From the NCBI GenBank assembly GCA_046331705.1, contig JAXLQJ010000003.1, positions 186,001 to 250,000 on the forward strand: 64,000 nt of DNA. Direction: 5' to 3'. Shown piece after piece: positions 37,641 to 47,840 of the stretch. The position numbers and the translations under genes were made by a program. This stretch comes from JADJOY01 sp046331705 [NCBI: bacterium]. Lineage in GTDB: Bacteria; JADJOY01. The notes under the pieces were generated by a model. That model had not been told where the DNA came from and made no database searches. It saw only the letters and a list, made by a program, of their open reading frames with translations. The first letter of the stretch is position 1; each line of letters starts with the position of its first letter.

Positions 37641-37865
37641 TCAAACGTCGTGCTTCCGAGCGAGCTGCGGCGGTTTGGGATGCGGCGACGTGGACGCGCC
37701 GCGGGCCCATCGATACGCCGGACAGACCGACCAGTCGAGCGCCGGCTGGTCACACGGCAGATGATCGCTGACGCCGTCGGTCACCACGCGCCCCAGCAGC
37801 CTGCACCAGGTCCGTCCGTCCGCTTCGCGGACGTTGTACGGGCACGGATCGTGGGGCTCGAACAC
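37641..37865 (-). CDS. Small Cys4 protein, function unknown
   Basis: 74 residues from a GTG. Four cysteines are spaced Cys8, Cys21, Cys38, Cys48 (DPCPYNV, TWCRLLG, LPCDQPALDWSVCPAYRW), suggesting a zinc or iron-sulfur site. Third codon positions are almost all G or C, in favour of a real gene. No strong ribosome-binding site is visible and no family is recognised. Confidence 0.5.
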   Translation of the reverse strand: MFEPHDPCPYNVREADGRTWCRLLGRVVTDGVSDHLPCDQPALDWSVCPAYRWARGASTSPHPKPPQLARKHDV

Positions 37866-37886
37866 GCAGGGGCTCTCGGTACCTGT

Positions 37887-38102
37887 TCAAGAGGGTACAC
37901 CCAGCGCGTCGAGACCTCTACCCTGGCTCGCCGAAGAGCGCCAGGCGGATTCGCGCGCCAGGCGGACACGCTCGCGCTCGAGCGAGGCGAGCACACGCAG
38001 ATGAGGCGCCGAGCTCCGGCGCCGGCGGACGACTCCGAGGCGCTCGACGGCGCTGCTGGAATCGAGTGAAGAGGGATCGACGGTCTGCCGCAGGTCGTTC
38101 AT
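37887..38102 (-). CDS. Small basic hypothetical protein
   Basis: 71 residues, MNDLRQTVDPSSLDSSSAVE at the start, then an Arg-rich helix (SLERERVRLARESAWRSS). Codon use resembles its neighbours. Lies 21 bases upstream of the Cys4 gene on the same strand, so the two may be co-transcribed. No family recognised. Confidence 0.35.
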   Translation of the reverse strand: MNDLRQTVDPSSLDSSSAVERLGVVRRRRSSAPHLRVLASLERERVRLARESAWRSSASQGRGLDALGVPS

Positions 38103-38300
38103 CGCTCGCTCTCGCTTTCCCGTCCGTGAGCTACGGCGTTCGGCCGTCTTGGCCCAGATCACGGTTGCGAGCGACAGGGCTTGCAACCATTGCGCCGACT
38201 GCGATGTGTCGCGAGCGTCAAGTTCCAATCGACGCCACACCGCCGACGGTGCGCGCAGCCGAGCCAAAGCGACGCGCCGTAACACGGGCGAGCGTCACCG

Positions 38301-39812
38301 TTACGAGCGCGTGACCGAGTCGGGCTGTGTTCGATCGGACGCGATCCACGCGGCGGGCGGAATTGAACCGGCCCGTTCGAGGTACGCATGAATGGCCCGC
38401 GCCGCGCGCCGCCCCGCGCCCATCGCCGAGATCACCGTGGCCGAGCCCGTGACGATGTCGCCGCCCGCGAAGATGCCGGCGATCGACGTCATCTGGGTCT
38501 CGGGATCCGCCACGATGCAGCCATGGCGATCCGTGGCGAGGCCGGGCACCGACGACGCGATGGTCGGGTTCGGCGCGGTGCCGAGCGCGAGGATGACCGT
38601 ATCGACCTCGAGTGGGTACGCCGAGCCCGGAACGGAGATGGGGCGAGCGCGGCCGGACTCGTCCGGCTCGCCGAGCTCCATGCGCTCGACCTCGAGCGCC
38701 ACGACGTGTCCGTCCGCATCACCGATCACGCGCACCGGGTTGGTGAGCCAACGAAGCTCGATCCCCTCTTCCTCGGCATGGCGAACCTCCTCCACGCGCG
38801 CGGTGCTCTCGGCGCGCGTGCGCCGGTAGACGATCGCGACCTGGGCGCCGAGTCGGCGCGCCACGCGTGCGGCGTCCATGGCGGTGTTGCCGCAGCCGAT
38901 CACCGCCACCCGGCGACCGAGCCCGAGCGGCGTGTCACCGTGGACCGCGCGCCGCGCGCCCATCAGATTCACGCGCGTGAGGAACTCGTTGGCGCTCATC
39001 ACCCCCGCGAGTCCCTCGCCTGGAATGCCGAGAAAGCGCGGCGCGCCTGCGCCCGTACCGACGAAGACGGCCTCGAAGCCTTGCTCGCCGAGCAGCTGCT
39101 CGACGGTGAAGAGCTTGCCGATGACGTGGTCGAGCTCGAGCCGCACACCCCGACGGGTCAGCCCGGCGATCTCCCGCTCGACGAGCCACGAGGGTAAGCG
39201 AAAACCCGGGATGCCGTAGCGCAGCACGCCGCCCGGCATGTGCAGCGCCTCGAAGATCGTGACGTCGTGACCGAGGCGCGCGAGGTCGCCGGCGCACGCG
39301 ATGCCCGCAGGCCCCGAGCCGACGATCGCCACCCGATGGCGCGGCTCGCCGGCGGTCCTCGCTGGCGGGACGTTCTCCCGAGCCGCCGCGGTGTCCCAGC
39401 CGCGCTCGAGCGCCAGGTCGGCGACGTAACGCTCCAGACAACCGATCGCCACCGGCTCCTTCTTGAGGCCCAGCACGCACTCGGCCTCGCATTGGCGCTC
39501 CTGGGGGCAGACCCGTCCGCACACCGCGGGAAGGCTGTTGGCGTCCTTGAGAATCGCGTAGGCGGACTCGAGGTCGCCCCGGCCGACGGCCGCGACGAAG
39601 CCCGGGATGTCGACGGCCACCGGGCAGCCCGCGACGCAATGCGGATGCTTGCAGCCGAGGCAGCGATCGGCCTCGCGCGCGGCGTCGTGAGCGTCGAAGC
39701 CGAGATCCACCTCCTCGAAATCGAGCACGCGCTCGGCAGGCGGCCGCACGTGATGCGGCGTCTGCGTCGCAGGCACGTCGCGCACGGTGCGATGGGGGCG
39801 ATCGGCGCTCAC
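38301..39812 (-). CDS. GltD/NfnB/SudA-like NAD(P)H-dependent FAD iron-sulfur flavoprotein
   Basis: 503 residues from the GTG at 39812, chosen for CGAGG nine to ten bases upstream; an ATG at 39851 lacks one. The N-terminal iron-sulfur domain has [21 protein letters not shown] and [21 protein letters not shown] motif [17 protein letters not shown] and NADP motif [17 protein letters not shown] follow, with [15 protein letters not shown] near the end. This is the large subunit of NfnAB/SudAB-type ferredoxin:NADP oxidoreductases or a glutamate synthase small chain; no gltB lies nearby, and a matching SudB/NfnA subunit is encoded at 51393-52271. Divergent from the GlpABC-like cluster. Confidence 0.85.
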   Translation of the reverse strand: MSADRPHRTVRDVPATQTPHHVRPPAERVLDFEEVDLGFDAHDAAREADRCLGCKHPHCVAGCPVAVDIPGFVAAVGRGDLESAYAILKDANSLPAVCGRVCPQERQCEAECVLGLKKEPVAIGCLERYVADLALERGWDTAAARENVPPARTAGEPRHRVAIVGSGPAGIACAGDLARLGHDVTIFEALHMPGGVLRYGIPGFRLPSWLVEREIAGLTRRGVRLELDHVIGKLFTVEQLLGEQGFEAVFVGTGAGAPRFLGIPGEGLAGVMSANEFLTRVNLMGARRAVHGDTPLGLGRRVAVIGCGNTAMDAARVARRLGAQVAIVYRRTRAESTARVEEVRHAEEEGIELRWLTNPVRVIGDADGHVVALEVERMELGEPDESGRARPISVPGSAYPLEVDTVILALGTAPNPTIASSVPGLATDRHGCIVADPETQMTSIAGIFAGGDIVTGSATVISAMGAGRRAARAIHAYLERAGSIPPAAWIASDRTQPDSVTRS

Positions 39813-40101
39813 GGTGGATGTCCTCGCAGACGACACCCGCGTTCGCTGCATCGCACGTACCGGGAGGCCGCAGCCGATGGGACTTGGCCAAACGCGGCCC
39901 AGGCACGGCGCACGCACGCGACGAGCCGTTACCGCAGGGTGCCTTCGTGCGCACGGTCCAGCACACGGGAGCCCGCGCGAATCGCGTGACTCGAGCGAGA
40001 TCACGATGGAATCCCACCCGCGGCGCCGCGCACACGCGCATGGAATCGGATCTTGCAGCCCAACTCCGCTCCGGATCTCGGCCTCGAACGGATCTTCGAC
40101 C

Positions 40102-41565
40102 ATGCCACTCGACGTGCTCATCCTCGGCGGCGGCGTCACCGGATGCGCCATCGCGCACGCGCTCAGCCGCTTCGAGGTCTCGGTCGGCCTGCTGGAGCGC
40201 GAATGCGAGGTGGGCTTCGGCACCAGCAAAGCGAACAGCGGCATCATCCACGGCGGCCACCACGCGGCGCCGTCGACGCTCAAAGGGCGGCTCGAGTGGC
40301 TCGGCAACCAGATGTGGGGGCCGCTCGCCGACGAGCTGGGATTCGGGTTCCGGCGCATCGGCGAGGTCACCGTCGCGCTCCACGAGGACGAGCGGCCCGT
40401 GCTCGAGCGTCTCCTCGCTCAAGGCCTCGCCAAGGGAGTACCGGGGCTCGCGATCTGGGATCGCGACCGCTTGCGGCGCGAGGAGCCGAACCTGAGCCGC
40501 GACGCCGTGGCCGCGCTCGTGGCGCCCACGACGGGCGTGGTGAACCCGTACGAAGCCTGCTTCGCGCTGGTCGAGAACGCGAGCCACAACGGTGTGGTGA
40601 TCCACACGGACTCGCCCGTGACCGCGATTGACGGAGCCGACGGCGACTGGCGGGTCCACACCCCGCGCGCGACGCTGCGCGCGCGCTTCGTGATCAACGC
40701 CGCGGGGCTCTTCGCCGACCGGGTCGCCGAGATGGCGGGAGTGCGCGACTTCACGATCCGCGCTCGCAAGGGCGAGGAATACCTCCTCGATCGGCGCCTG
40801 GTCGGCATCGTCGCGCACATCGTCTTCCCGTGCCCGACGCCGGTGTCGAAGGGAATCCTGGTGATCCCCACCTACGACGGCACCGTGATGGTCGGCCCCA
40901 CCGCGCTCGACACCGAGGACCGCGAGGATCTCACCACCACGGCGGAAGGCGCCGAGCAGGTGTTCCGCTCGGTGCGGCGCCTGGTGCCCGGGATCAGCGA
41001 GCGGGATTGCATCGCCGAGTTCGCCGGCCTGCGGGCCGGCATCGAGGGCGAGGATTTCCGCATCGAGCCGAGCGCCCGCAAGGGCTTCATCCAGGTGGTC
41101 GGCATCCAATCGCCCGGGCTCACCGCCGCGCCCGCGATCGCCGAGCGCGTGCTCGAGATCCTGCGCGGCGAGGGCCTCGCGCTCGTCCCCAAGCGCGACT
41201 ACGAGCGCTCCATCGAGCGCCCCATCCACTTCGCGGCGCTCGCCACCGAGGAGCAGGCGGCGCTCGCCGAACGCGATCGGGGCTTCGCGCGCATCGCGTG
41301 TCGGTGCGAGTCGATCACCGAGGCGGAGGTCGTGGAAGCGATCGCACGCGGCGCGCGCACCCTCGACGGAGTGAAGTTCCGGACCCGCGCCGGCATGGGA
41401 CGCTGCCAGGGCGGCTTCTGCACCACGCGGGTGATGGAGCTGCTGGCGCGCGAGCTCGGCGTGCCGCTGACGGCGCTCACCAAGCGCGGCGGCGAATCCT
41501 GGCTGGTGTGCGAGCGCGACGCAGGCGGCGCTGAAGCGACGCCGCGCGGAGACGCAACGTGCTGA
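40102..41565 (+). CDS. GlpA-like FAD-dependent oxidoreductase with C-terminal BFD-like [2Fe-2S] domain
   Basis: 487 residues. The DAO-fold FAD domain begins [20 protein letters not shown] and contains [31 protein letters not shown] and [11 protein letters not shown]. The C-terminal bacterioferritin-associated-ferredoxin-like domain has [15 protein letters not shown] and [14 protein letters not shown], a four-Cys [2Fe-2S] site. It resembles anaerobic glycerol-3-phosphate dehydrogenase subunit A, but the substrate may be another 2-hydroxyacid. First gene of a three-gene overlapping unit (7 bases into the next). Confidence 0.88.
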   Translation: MPLDVLILGGGVTGCAIAHALSRFEVSVGLLERECEVGFGTSKANSGIIHGGHHAAPSTLKGRLEWLGNQMWGPLADELGFGFRRIGEVTVALHEDERPVLERLLAQGLAKGVPGLAIWDRDRLRREEPNLSRDAVAALVAPTTGVVNPYEACFALVENASHNGVVIHTDSPVTAIDGADGDWRVHTPRATLRARFVINAAGLFADRVAEMAGVRDFTIRARKGEEYLLDRRLVGIVAHIVFPCPTPVSKGILVIPTYDGTVMVGPTALDTEDREDLTTTAEGAEQVFRSVRRLVPGISERDCIAEFAGLRAGIEGEDFRIEPSARKGFIQVVGIQSPGLTAAPAIAERVLEILRGEGLALVPKRDYERSIERPIHFAALATEEQAALAERDRGFARIACRCESITEAEVVEAIARGARTLDGVKFRTRAGMGRCQGGFCTTRVMELLARELGVPLTALTKRGGESWLVCERDAGGAEATPRGDATC

Positions 41566-42872
41566 CCCAGCCCACCGCGCGTCCGCGCACCGCGTACGAC
41601 GTGGTGGTGATCGGCGCGGGACCAGCGGGGCTCGCCGCCGCGCTGGGCGCGAGCGAGGCCGGCGCCGAGCGCGTGCTGGTGGTCGATCGGGAGCGTGAGC
41701 CGGGCGGGATCCTCAACCAGTGCATCCACAACGGCTTCGGGCTGCACCGGTTCGGCGAAGAGCTCACGGGGCCCGAGTACGCGCAGCGATTTCTCGGGCT
41801 GGTTCGCGAGCGGCGCGTCGAGCTGCTGGTCGACACCCACGTGCTCGACGTCGACGACGCCTGCGGCGTCAAGATCATGAGCGCCGCGACCGGAGTGCGC
41901 ACCATCGGCGCGAAAGCCGCCGTCTTGGCGATGGGGGCGCGCGAGCGCACCCGAGGCGCCATCCGCATCGCCGGCACGCGACCGGCCGGCGTGCTCACCG
42001 CGGGCCTCGCGCAGAAGCTGGTGAATCAGCTCGGCGTGCTGCCCGGCAGGCGGGTGGTGATCCTGGGCTCGGGCGACGTCGGGCTCATCATGGCGCGCAG
42101 GCTGGTGCTGGAAGGAGTCGCGGTGCTGGGCGTCTTCGAGATCCAGCCCCACCCCACCGGCCTCACCCGCAACGTCGTGCAATGCCTTCACGACTTCGCG
42201 ATCCCGCTGCACCTCTCGACCACGGTGGTTCGCGTGAGCGGTCGCGACCGCGTCGAGCGCGTCACCGTGGCGCCCGTCGATGCCGAGCTGCGGCCGGATC
42301 TCGACCACGCGTGGGAGATCGCGTGCGACACGCTGCTGGTCTCGGTCGGGCTCATTCCCGAGAACGAGCTCTCCCGCGCGCTCGGCGTGGCGCTCGATCC
42401 GCTCACCGGTGGGCCGGTGGTCTCGAGCACCCTCGAGACCACCAAGCGCGGCGTCTTCGCGTGCGGCAACGTGGTGCACATCCACGACCTCGTGGACTTC
42501 GTGAGCGAGGAAGCGGAGGTCGCCGGCCGCGCCGCAGCCGCGCACGCGAACGGCTCCCGTCCGCCGCCCGACAACATCCGGGTGTTGCCCGGCGAGAACG
42601 TCGCGTCGTGCGTGCCGCACACGATCTCGTCGGACCGCGAGCACGTGATCTACCTGCGGGTGAAGCGGTCGTTCGAGAAATGCCTCATCCGACTCGGCAC
42701 CGTGATGGAACGTAAGCTCCGTTACGCGGTGCCCGCCGAGACGGTGACGCTCAAGGTTCGACCGCAGGTGCTCCACGCGTTCCACGGCGACGCCCTCAAG
42801 ATCGACGTCCTGCCGCGCGCCGACTCCGGCGCCGTCGACGCAGCCGACGTCCACGAACGGCACGTGTCGTGA
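41559..42872 (+). CDS. HcnB/GlpB-like NAD(P)/FAD-dependent oxidoreductase
   Basis: 437 residues from a GTG. It starts with an FAD-binding motif ([21 protein letters not shown]), then [20 protein letters not shown], which carries the conserved Cys region, and a second dinucleotide motif ([19 protein letters not shown]). [20 protein letters not shown] marks the family's C-terminal FAD segment. Proteins of this type pair with the GlpA-like subunit and a DUF1667 protein, as here. It overlaps both neighbours (7 and 4 bases). Confidence 0.88.
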   Translation: MLTQPTARPRTAYDVVVIGAGPAGLAAALGASEAGAERVLVVDREREPGGILNQCIHNGFGLHRFGEELTGPEYAQRFLGLVRERRVELLVDTHVLDVDDACGVKIMSAATGVRTIGAKAAVLAMGARERTRGAIRIAGTRPAGVLTAGLAQKLVNQLGVLPGRRVVILGSGDVGLIMARRLVLEGVAVLGVFEIQPHPTGLTRNVVQCLHDFAIPLHLSTTVVRVSGRDRVERVTVAPVDAELRPDLDHAWEIACDTLLVSVGLIPENELSRALGVALDPLTGGPVVSSTLETTKRGVFACGNVVHIHDLVDFVSEEAEVAGRAAAAHANGSRPPPDNIRVLPGENVASCVPHTISSDREHVIYLRVKRSFEKCLIRLGTVMERKLRYAVPAETVTLKVRPQVLHAFHGDALKIDVLPRADSGAVDAADVHERHVS

Positions 42873-43243
42873 CCACGGCGACCACGACCTACCTCTGCAT
42901 CGAGTGCCCGCTCGGCTGCCGGCTGGAAGTCGACGACGCCGAAGGCGAGATCGTCGAGGTGCGCGGGTTCTCGTGCAAACGAGGGGCGGAATACGCGCGC
43001 CAGGAGCACGTCGATCCGCGTCGCACCGTGACCACCACGGTCGCGGTGTCGGGAAGCCTGTGGCCGCGCCTGCCCGTCAAGACCGCGCACCCGGTGCCGA
43101 AGTCGCGCGTTCGCGACGTGTGCGCGTGGATGCGCGGAGCACGCGTCGCCGCGCCGGTGGCGCTCGGTCAGATCGTCGCGCGCGACGTGCTGGGCCTCGG
43201 CGTGGACATGGTCGCGACCCGCGACATGCCGAAGCTCGACTGA
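42869..43243 (+). CDS. DUF1667 protein, third component of the GlpABC-like oxidoreductase
   Basis: 124 residues. A Cys-rich N-terminus ([16 protein letters not shown], then [14 protein letters not shown]) resembles the DUF1667 zinc or iron-sulfur motif, followed by the family stretch [14 protein letters not shown] and [15 protein letters not shown]. The ATGA-type overlap with the upstream gene shows coupling. It probably completes a soluble three-subunit oxidoreductase; its biochemical role is not known. Confidence 0.88.
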   Translation: MTTATTTYLCIECPLGCRLEVDDAEGEIVEVRGFSCKRGAEYARQEHVDPRRTVTTTVAVSGSLWPRLPVKTAHPVPKSRVRDVCAWMRGARVAAPVALGQIVARDVLGLGVDMVATRDMPKLD

Positions 43244-43251
43244 GCGCCGCG

Positions 43252-43275
43252 CCGCCGGCGTCGCGGCGCCGGCGG
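43252..43275. terminator. GC-rich hairpin between convergent genes
   Basis: A perfect 9-base stem (CCGCCGGCG with CGCCGGCGG) and 6-base loop lies in the 44-base gap between the convergent DUF1667 and FG-GAP genes. There is no U-tract on either strand; a bidirectional stop or block to read-through is plausible. Confidence 0.4.
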
Positions 43276-43287
43276 GTGCGACGGCGT

Positions 43288-44916
43288 TCAGTCGCCGTGG
43301 GCGCTCGTCCAATCCGTCGTGTCGCCCCCCTCGAAGTCGTCGACGAAGATCCAGGTGAGCTCGGGAAGCGCCGCCAGGCGCTCGCCGAACCGATCGCCCG
43401 CCTGGGGCGCGCCCTCGACGCCCGAGGAGTTCTGCGTCCATTCCTCGCTGCCCGTGACCGTGAGCCCGCTCGCGCTTCCGTAGACGACGTTCACCGAGCC
43501 CGCGTCCACGTTGCCGCCCGAGGGATTGCCCGGCACGCCGATGGCGAGGTCGACGCGGTTGTCGCAATCGAAGTCGCCGGCGGCGAGCGAGGTGCCGAAC
43601 TCGTCGCCCGCTCCGGGCTCGCCCGCCATCCCCGGCGTGCCTTGGGTCAGCACGAGGTTGCCCGTGGAGGTGAGCCCGCTCGCGGAGCCGTAGATCACTT
43701 GCACCAATCCCGCATCCACCAGCTCCTCGCTGGTCGCGTAGTCCTCGTCCGGAACGCCGATGGCGAGGTCGGCATAGCCGTCGCGGTCGAAATCGCCCGT
43801 GGCCAGGCTGTAGGCGAAGCGATCACCGCTCTCCGCCCACGAGGAGATGCCGGCGCTGTCCTGGTCCCAGCGCTGCGAGTTCGAGGTGATCAGACCCGTG
43901 GCCGTGCCGTAGAGCACGTGAACGCAGCCGGCATCGTCCACGCGATCGCTGTCGTACGGCGCGCCGACCGCGAGGTCGTCGCGGCCGTCGTGATTGAAGT
44001 CGCCAGCCGCCAGCGACCATCCGAAGTAGTCGCCGCCCAGACTGACGCCATCGTTGAGATCGTCCTGGCGAAAGAGTTGATCGCCGGTGGCCGAAAGCCC
44101 GGCAGCGCTGCCGTAGAGAACGTGCACCTGGCCGATGTTGCCGAACGAGCCCCAGCCCTCGCCCGGCGCGCCGATCGCCAAGTCGGCGTAACCGTCGCCA
44201 TCGAAGTCTCCGCTGGCCACGGCGAAGCCGAAACGGTCGTCTTCCTCGATGTCGTCCGAGATCCCCGAGCTGCGCTGGGACCACATCTGGCTACCGGTGC
44301 TGCCCAAGCCATCCGCGCTGCCGTAGAGGACGTTGACCACGCCCGCCTTGATCCAGTCCCAACCGATGCCCACTTCGACCGGGTACCAGTCGTGCCACAC
44401 CCCGACCGCGAGGTCGTCGAAGCCATCGCCGTCGAAGTCGCCCGTGGCGTCGGCGAACCCGAAGAACTCTTCGTCGTAGCCGTCGCTCGGGATTCCGCCC
44501 GAGTCCTGCGTCCACATCTGGCTGCCGGTGTAGGCCAGCCCGGTGGCGAACCCGTAGATCACGTTGACCGCGCCCGCGCTCGCCGTCGAGCTCAGCACCT
44601 CGCCGGGCACTCCGACGATCAGATCGGAATGGAGGTTTCCGTCGAAATCGCCGCTCGCGAGACCGTAACCGAACTGGTCGCCGGCTTCGGAGCCACCTCC
44701 GATTCCGGTCACGTTCTGGTGCCAGATCTGGTCCCCGAAGCTCGAGAGCCCGGCCTCGGTGCCGTAGAGCACGTTCACCGCGCCGGCGTCGGCGGCTCCG
44801 GCGGCATCGTGGGGCGCACCGATGGCGAGCGCTGCACACTGCGCTTTCGCGACCTCCAAGCTGGCGCCGAGCGTGACCAGGATCACGAGCGAGACGAGAA
44901 TCGGCCGCGCGCGCAT
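43288..44916 (-). CDS. Secreted FG-GAP repeat (integrin-alpha-like) protein
   Basis: 542 residues from an ATG preceded by GGGAGGT. A signal peptide is clear (MRARPILVSLVILVTLGASL, cleaved near AKA). Six full FG-GAP repeats follow, each with a calcium-type loop such as ASGDFDGDGYADLAIGAPGE, separated by VNVLYGSAxGLxxTGxQMW linkers, plus a partial first repeat. This predicts a seven-bladed propeller at the cell surface. The last ~20 residues (VDDFEGGDTTDWTSAHGD) look like a short terminal tag rather than a blade. Ligand unknown. Confidence 0.88.
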   Translation of the reverse strand: MRARPILVSLVILVTLGASLEVAKAQCAALAIGAPHDAAGAADAGAVNVLYGTEAGLSSFGDQIWHQNVTGIGGGSEAGDQFGYGLASGDFDGNLHSDLIVGVPGEVLSSTASAGAVNVIYGFATGLAYTGSQMWTQDSGGIPSDGYDEEFFGFADATGDFDGDGFDDLAVGVWHDWYPVEVGIGWDWIKAGVVNVLYGSADGLGSTGSQMWSQRSSGISDDIEEDDRFGFAVASGDFDGDGYADLAIGAPGEGWGSFGNIGQVHVLYGSAAGLSATGDQLFRQDDLNDGVSLGGDYFGWSLAAGDFNHDGRDDLAVGAPYDSDRVDDAGCVHVLYGTATGLITSNSQRWDQDSAGISSWAESGDRFAYSLATGDFDRDGYADLAIGVPDEDYATSEELVDAGLVQVIYGSASGLTSTGNLVLTQGTPGMAGEPGAGDEFGTSLAAGDFDCDNRVDLAIGVPGNPSGGNVDAGSVNVVYGSASGLTVTGSEEWTQNSSGVEGAPQAGDRFGERLAALPELTWIFVDDFEGGDTTDWTSAHGD

Positions 44917-45042
44917 TTCCGCACCTCCCGAACCTCGTGGCAGAGGCGGATCGGCACGAGGTCCGCGAGATAGACGCTGGAAGAACCGTGCCACACCGCG
45001 ACGACGGCTGCGGGCCGTGCGCGATCGCCGAGCCCGCGTTCG

Positions 45043-46929
45043 CTACGGCTCGGCGGGGCGCGTTGGATCGGTCGAGCTCGCGTCGCCGCGCCGGGAGGCG
45101 TCCCGAACGGAGCGTGATCTCGGAGGCCCGACGGGAAGGCTCACGTGGAAGGCGGCACCGGCGCCGGGCTGCGAGCGCAGCCAGATCCGACCCTCGTGGC
45201 CGAGCACGATCTCGCGCGCGATCTTGAGCCCGAGCCCCATGCCCTTGCGTCGCGAGGTGCTGCCCCGGAAGAACGCGTTGAACACCCGGGCCTGTTCCTC
45301 CCGCGGAATACCGGGGCCTTCGTCCGTGACGGAGAGCACCACCCGCTTCGAGCGCGCGAGCGCCACCTGGACGCGCGCGGTGCTACCGCGCGGCGCGTGC
45401 GCGAGGGCGTTGTCGAGAAGGTTGCCCAGCACCTGCTCGAGCCGATGCCGGTCTCCCCACACCTCGGGCAGCTCGGCTTCGATCGAGACCTCGAGCCGAA
45501 CGCCGGCGTCGTGGAAACGCTGCGCCTGCGACGCGACCACCTCCTCGACGAGCGGCCCCACGGCCAGCGCACGACGATTCATCGAGAGCAAGCCGCGCTC
45601 GAAGCTCGAGACGTCGAGCAGGTCCGCGACCAAGCGATCCATGAAGCGCACCGAATCGTCGAGCCGGTGGATCGCGCGCGCTTGCGACTCGTCGTCGCCC
45701 GAGTCCTTGAGCCGCTCGATGTCGAGGGAGAGCGCGTTGAGCGGCCGCCGCAGCTCGTGCGCGACGATGCCGAGGATGCGGTCGCGGTGCTGGGTCGCGC
45801 CCTGAAGCACCGCGAGCACCCGCGCGTTCTGATGGCTCACCGCGAGGCGATTCGCGATCGAGCGGATGAGGCTCTGATCGTCGCCGCTGAACGGCTGCCG
45901 GGCGCGCCCCACCCCGAGCACACCGAAGGGCTGCCCCCGGTCCCGCAGTGGCACCACCGCCAGATGCTCGGCGAGCGGTCCCGCATCGAGCCCCTCTCCC
46001 GCGCCGGCGCGATCGATGGCGGCACGCACCAAGCGCGAATCCGCGCGCGCCAGCGGCTCGGGGTCGATGCCGAGCTCGCTCGCCAGCGCACCGTCCGGCG
46101 GCGTCTGCGCCAGGATCACGCTCGCGTCCGCGCGCCCGTCGCGGGGGGCCAACGCGGTGACCTGATGGACGCGGTCGCTCTTCCAATCCTCCAGGATCAC
46201 CGTGCACGCGTCCGCCCAGGCCGGCACGATCGTGAGCGCCGCGGAGCGCAGCAGCACGTCGCTCGGCTGGAGCGGGCCGAACACCTCGCCGAGCCGATCC
46301 AGGAGCGCGACACGGCCCGCCGCTTGCTCGATCTCCGACCAGCGTCGTCGCATCGCGTGGAGCGAGCGGCGGAGCTCGCGGGCGCGGCGGTGCGCATCGG
46401 TCCCCGGATCGCCGCCGCCCTCGGCGAGGGTGTGCGCGGCCAGCGCCTCGAGCGATTCGTCCGAGAGCACCGCCGGCTGCTGCAGGGTGCGGCCGAGCTC
46501 GAGTGTCGTCCCGGAGCCGGGAGTGCTCGTCACGTGGACGTGGTCCAGGACGGCGAGACCCTCGGCGCCAGCGCGCTCGTCCGTCGCGTCGGCGCGGATC
46601 AGCGACGCGAAGGTCGCCGCGAGGTCGGCATGACCCGGGCCGACGTCGCTCACCTCGATCAACAGCATCGGCTCGCGGACCGCCCAGGTCAGGAAGAAGT
46701 CGATGTGAGCGCCGCCGTGACGCAATGCCTGCGCGGCCGCGGCCGCCACCACCGCCGCAAGCGGCTCCCGCTCCTGCGCCGGCATGCCGAGCACCTCGGC
46801 CAAGCGCAACGCACGGCGGCGGGCGAGCGCCACGTCCTCGTCGCTCGCGATCCTGCCCTCGACCAGCGTCACGCTGTCGCGCGCTCGCAGCGCACGCGCC
46901 CTCTGTCGCCTCGGATGCGCTGCCCGCAT
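45043..46929 (-). CDS. Histidine kinase with N-terminal RsbT/RsbW-like ATPase domain and GAF
   Basis: 628 residues. Residues ~20-160 resemble an anti-sigma-factor-type GHKL ATPase (AAAAAQALRHGGAHIDFFLT, VSDVGPGHADLAA, VTSTPGSGTTLELGR), although the usual Asn of the N box is Gln. A GAF domain follows (~225-365; AVVPLRDRGQPFGVLGVGRA). HisKA has His391 in GIVAHELRRPLNALSL, and the C-terminal ATPase has NLLDNALAHAPRG, VTDEGPGIPRE and KGMGLGLKIAREI. It lacks transmembrane helices. No response regulator adjoins; the nearest is the NtrC-type gene ~0.9 kb upstream on the same strand. Confidence 0.87.
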   Translation of the reverse strand: MRAAHPRRQRARALRARDSVTLVEGRIASDEDVALARRRALRLAEVLGMPAQEREPLAAVVAAAAAQALRHGGAHIDFFLTWAVREPMLLIEVSDVGPGHADLAATFASLIRADATDERAGAEGLAVLDHVHVTSTPGSGTTLELGRTLQQPAVLSDESLEALAAHTLAEGGGDPGTDAHRRARELRRSLHAMRRRWSEIEQAAGRVALLDRLGEVFGPLQPSDVLLRSAALTIVPAWADACTVILEDWKSDRVHQVTALAPRDGRADASVILAQTPPDGALASELGIDPEPLARADSRLVRAAIDRAGAGEGLDAGPLAEHLAVVPLRDRGQPFGVLGVGRARQPFSGDDQSLIRSIANRLAVSHQNARVLAVLQGATQHRDRILGIVAHELRRPLNALSLDIERLKDSGDDESQARAIHRLDDSVRFMDRLVADLLDVSSFERGLLSMNRRALAVGPLVEEVVASQAQRFHDAGVRLEVSIEAELPEVWGDRHRLEQVLGNLLDNALAHAPRGSTARVQVALARSKRVVLSVTDEGPGIPREEQARVFNAFFRGSTSRRKGMGLGLKIAREIVLGHEGRIWLRSQPGAGAAFHVSLPVGPPRSRSVRDASRRGDASSTDPTRPAEP

Positions 46930-47027
46930 GGATCGCGAGACGGAATCACGCGGCTCGCGAGCATGTCAAGGCGGCGTCGCGATCCCGGCGAAGGGGTCGC
47001 GGCGCCACCTCGGATTCGACTCGCGAC

Positions 47028-47492
47028 TCAGAACGGCGGGACGTCCTCGATCCCCGAGAGCTTACCCTGGTCGTGGAACGTCAGCGCCACGCCGTTCACG
47101 GCGACGTGAATGTCGAGCAAGAGACGGTGCGCGTTCTGCTGGAAGGCGCCGCTCGAGTCGCTCTCCACCGGGATCAAGGTCTCGTGCAGGAAATCGCCGT
47201 CGCGATTCGAGTCGAGCGTCGCCCCCAGCACCTGGAACGAGTCGGAACCGATCGGCCGACCGATGACGCCGACGTCGAAGAGGCCCGTGTACGAGGCCAC
47301 CACGCCTTCCAATCGGTCCTCGTCCGGGAAGTAGCGAATGGTCATCTGGCCTTCGTCGAACTGGTACACGTAGATCGCGTCGTCGAGGTCGTCGTGAATC
47401 GTGAAGTTGGCTCCCGGATCGTCGCCGCTGCAGGCGGGGACGACCAGGGCGAGCGAAGCGAGAATCGAGCGCAGCAAGAAACGTGACTTCAT
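47028..47492 (-). CDS. Putative lipoprotein
   Basis: 154 residues from an ATG with GGAGGT eight bases upstream. The N-terminus MKSRFLLRSILASLALVVPAC ends in a lipobox-like VPAC followed by SGDDP. The mature part is mostly beta (FTIHDDLDDAIYVYQFDEG, RPIGSDSFQVLGATLDSNRD). No family is recognised. It is separate from the histidine kinase downstream (98-base gap). Confidence 0.7.
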   Translation of the reverse strand: MKSRFLLRSILASLALVVPACSGDDPGANFTIHDDLDDAIYVYQFDEGQMTIRYFPDEDRLEGVVASYTGLFDVGVIGRPIGSDSFQVLGATLDSNRDGDFLHETLIPVESDSSGAFQQNAHRLLLDIHVAVNGVALTFHDQGKLSGIEDVPPF

Positions 47493-47786
47493 GTTCGATG
47501 ACCTCCGCGCCTCGTGTGCGAATCGCACGGGCGAGGCGCGCTCGGGTTGGATGCGCGAGCCGCCGCGCGGCTCGCGTCACCGGGGTGAGATGAGGCGCAC
47601 GACCCGCGACGGCGCCGATGACGCTGCATCCGCGCTCGGGCCGTGACGCGGCCTGCGCCCCGTGCCATCGAGGGTGCACGCGGCATGCCTCGTCGCCAGA
47701 TCGAGCGCTGCCCGCGACACCACCGAAATCGTTGCGAGATCCGCGCGGCAGGCCGCGGGGCGGCCCAACGACCCGAGGACGATTCT

Positions 47787-47814
47787 ACAAAGCGCCACGC
47801 CCGATGCGTGGCGC
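47787..47814 (-). terminator. Intrinsic terminator after the NtrC-type regulator
   Basis: A perfect 9-base stem (GCGCCACGC with GCGTGGCGC, 47792-47814) with a 5-base loop is followed on the minus strand by TTTGT. It begins 27 bases after the regulator's stop codon. It lies within the 348-base gap 47493-47840, where I see no gene. Confidence 0.6.
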
Positions 47815-47840
47815 CTCGCGCCGCGCGACGGGCCGACGAA

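Larger units (their letters stand above)
37519..38300. other. 782-base stretch with only two small candidate genes
   Basis: Between the FixL-like kinase and the SudA-like gene. Apart from the two short minus-strand frames listed separately (37641-37865 and 37887-38102), I find no recognisable gene, RNA or regulatory element here. Confidence 0.4.
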
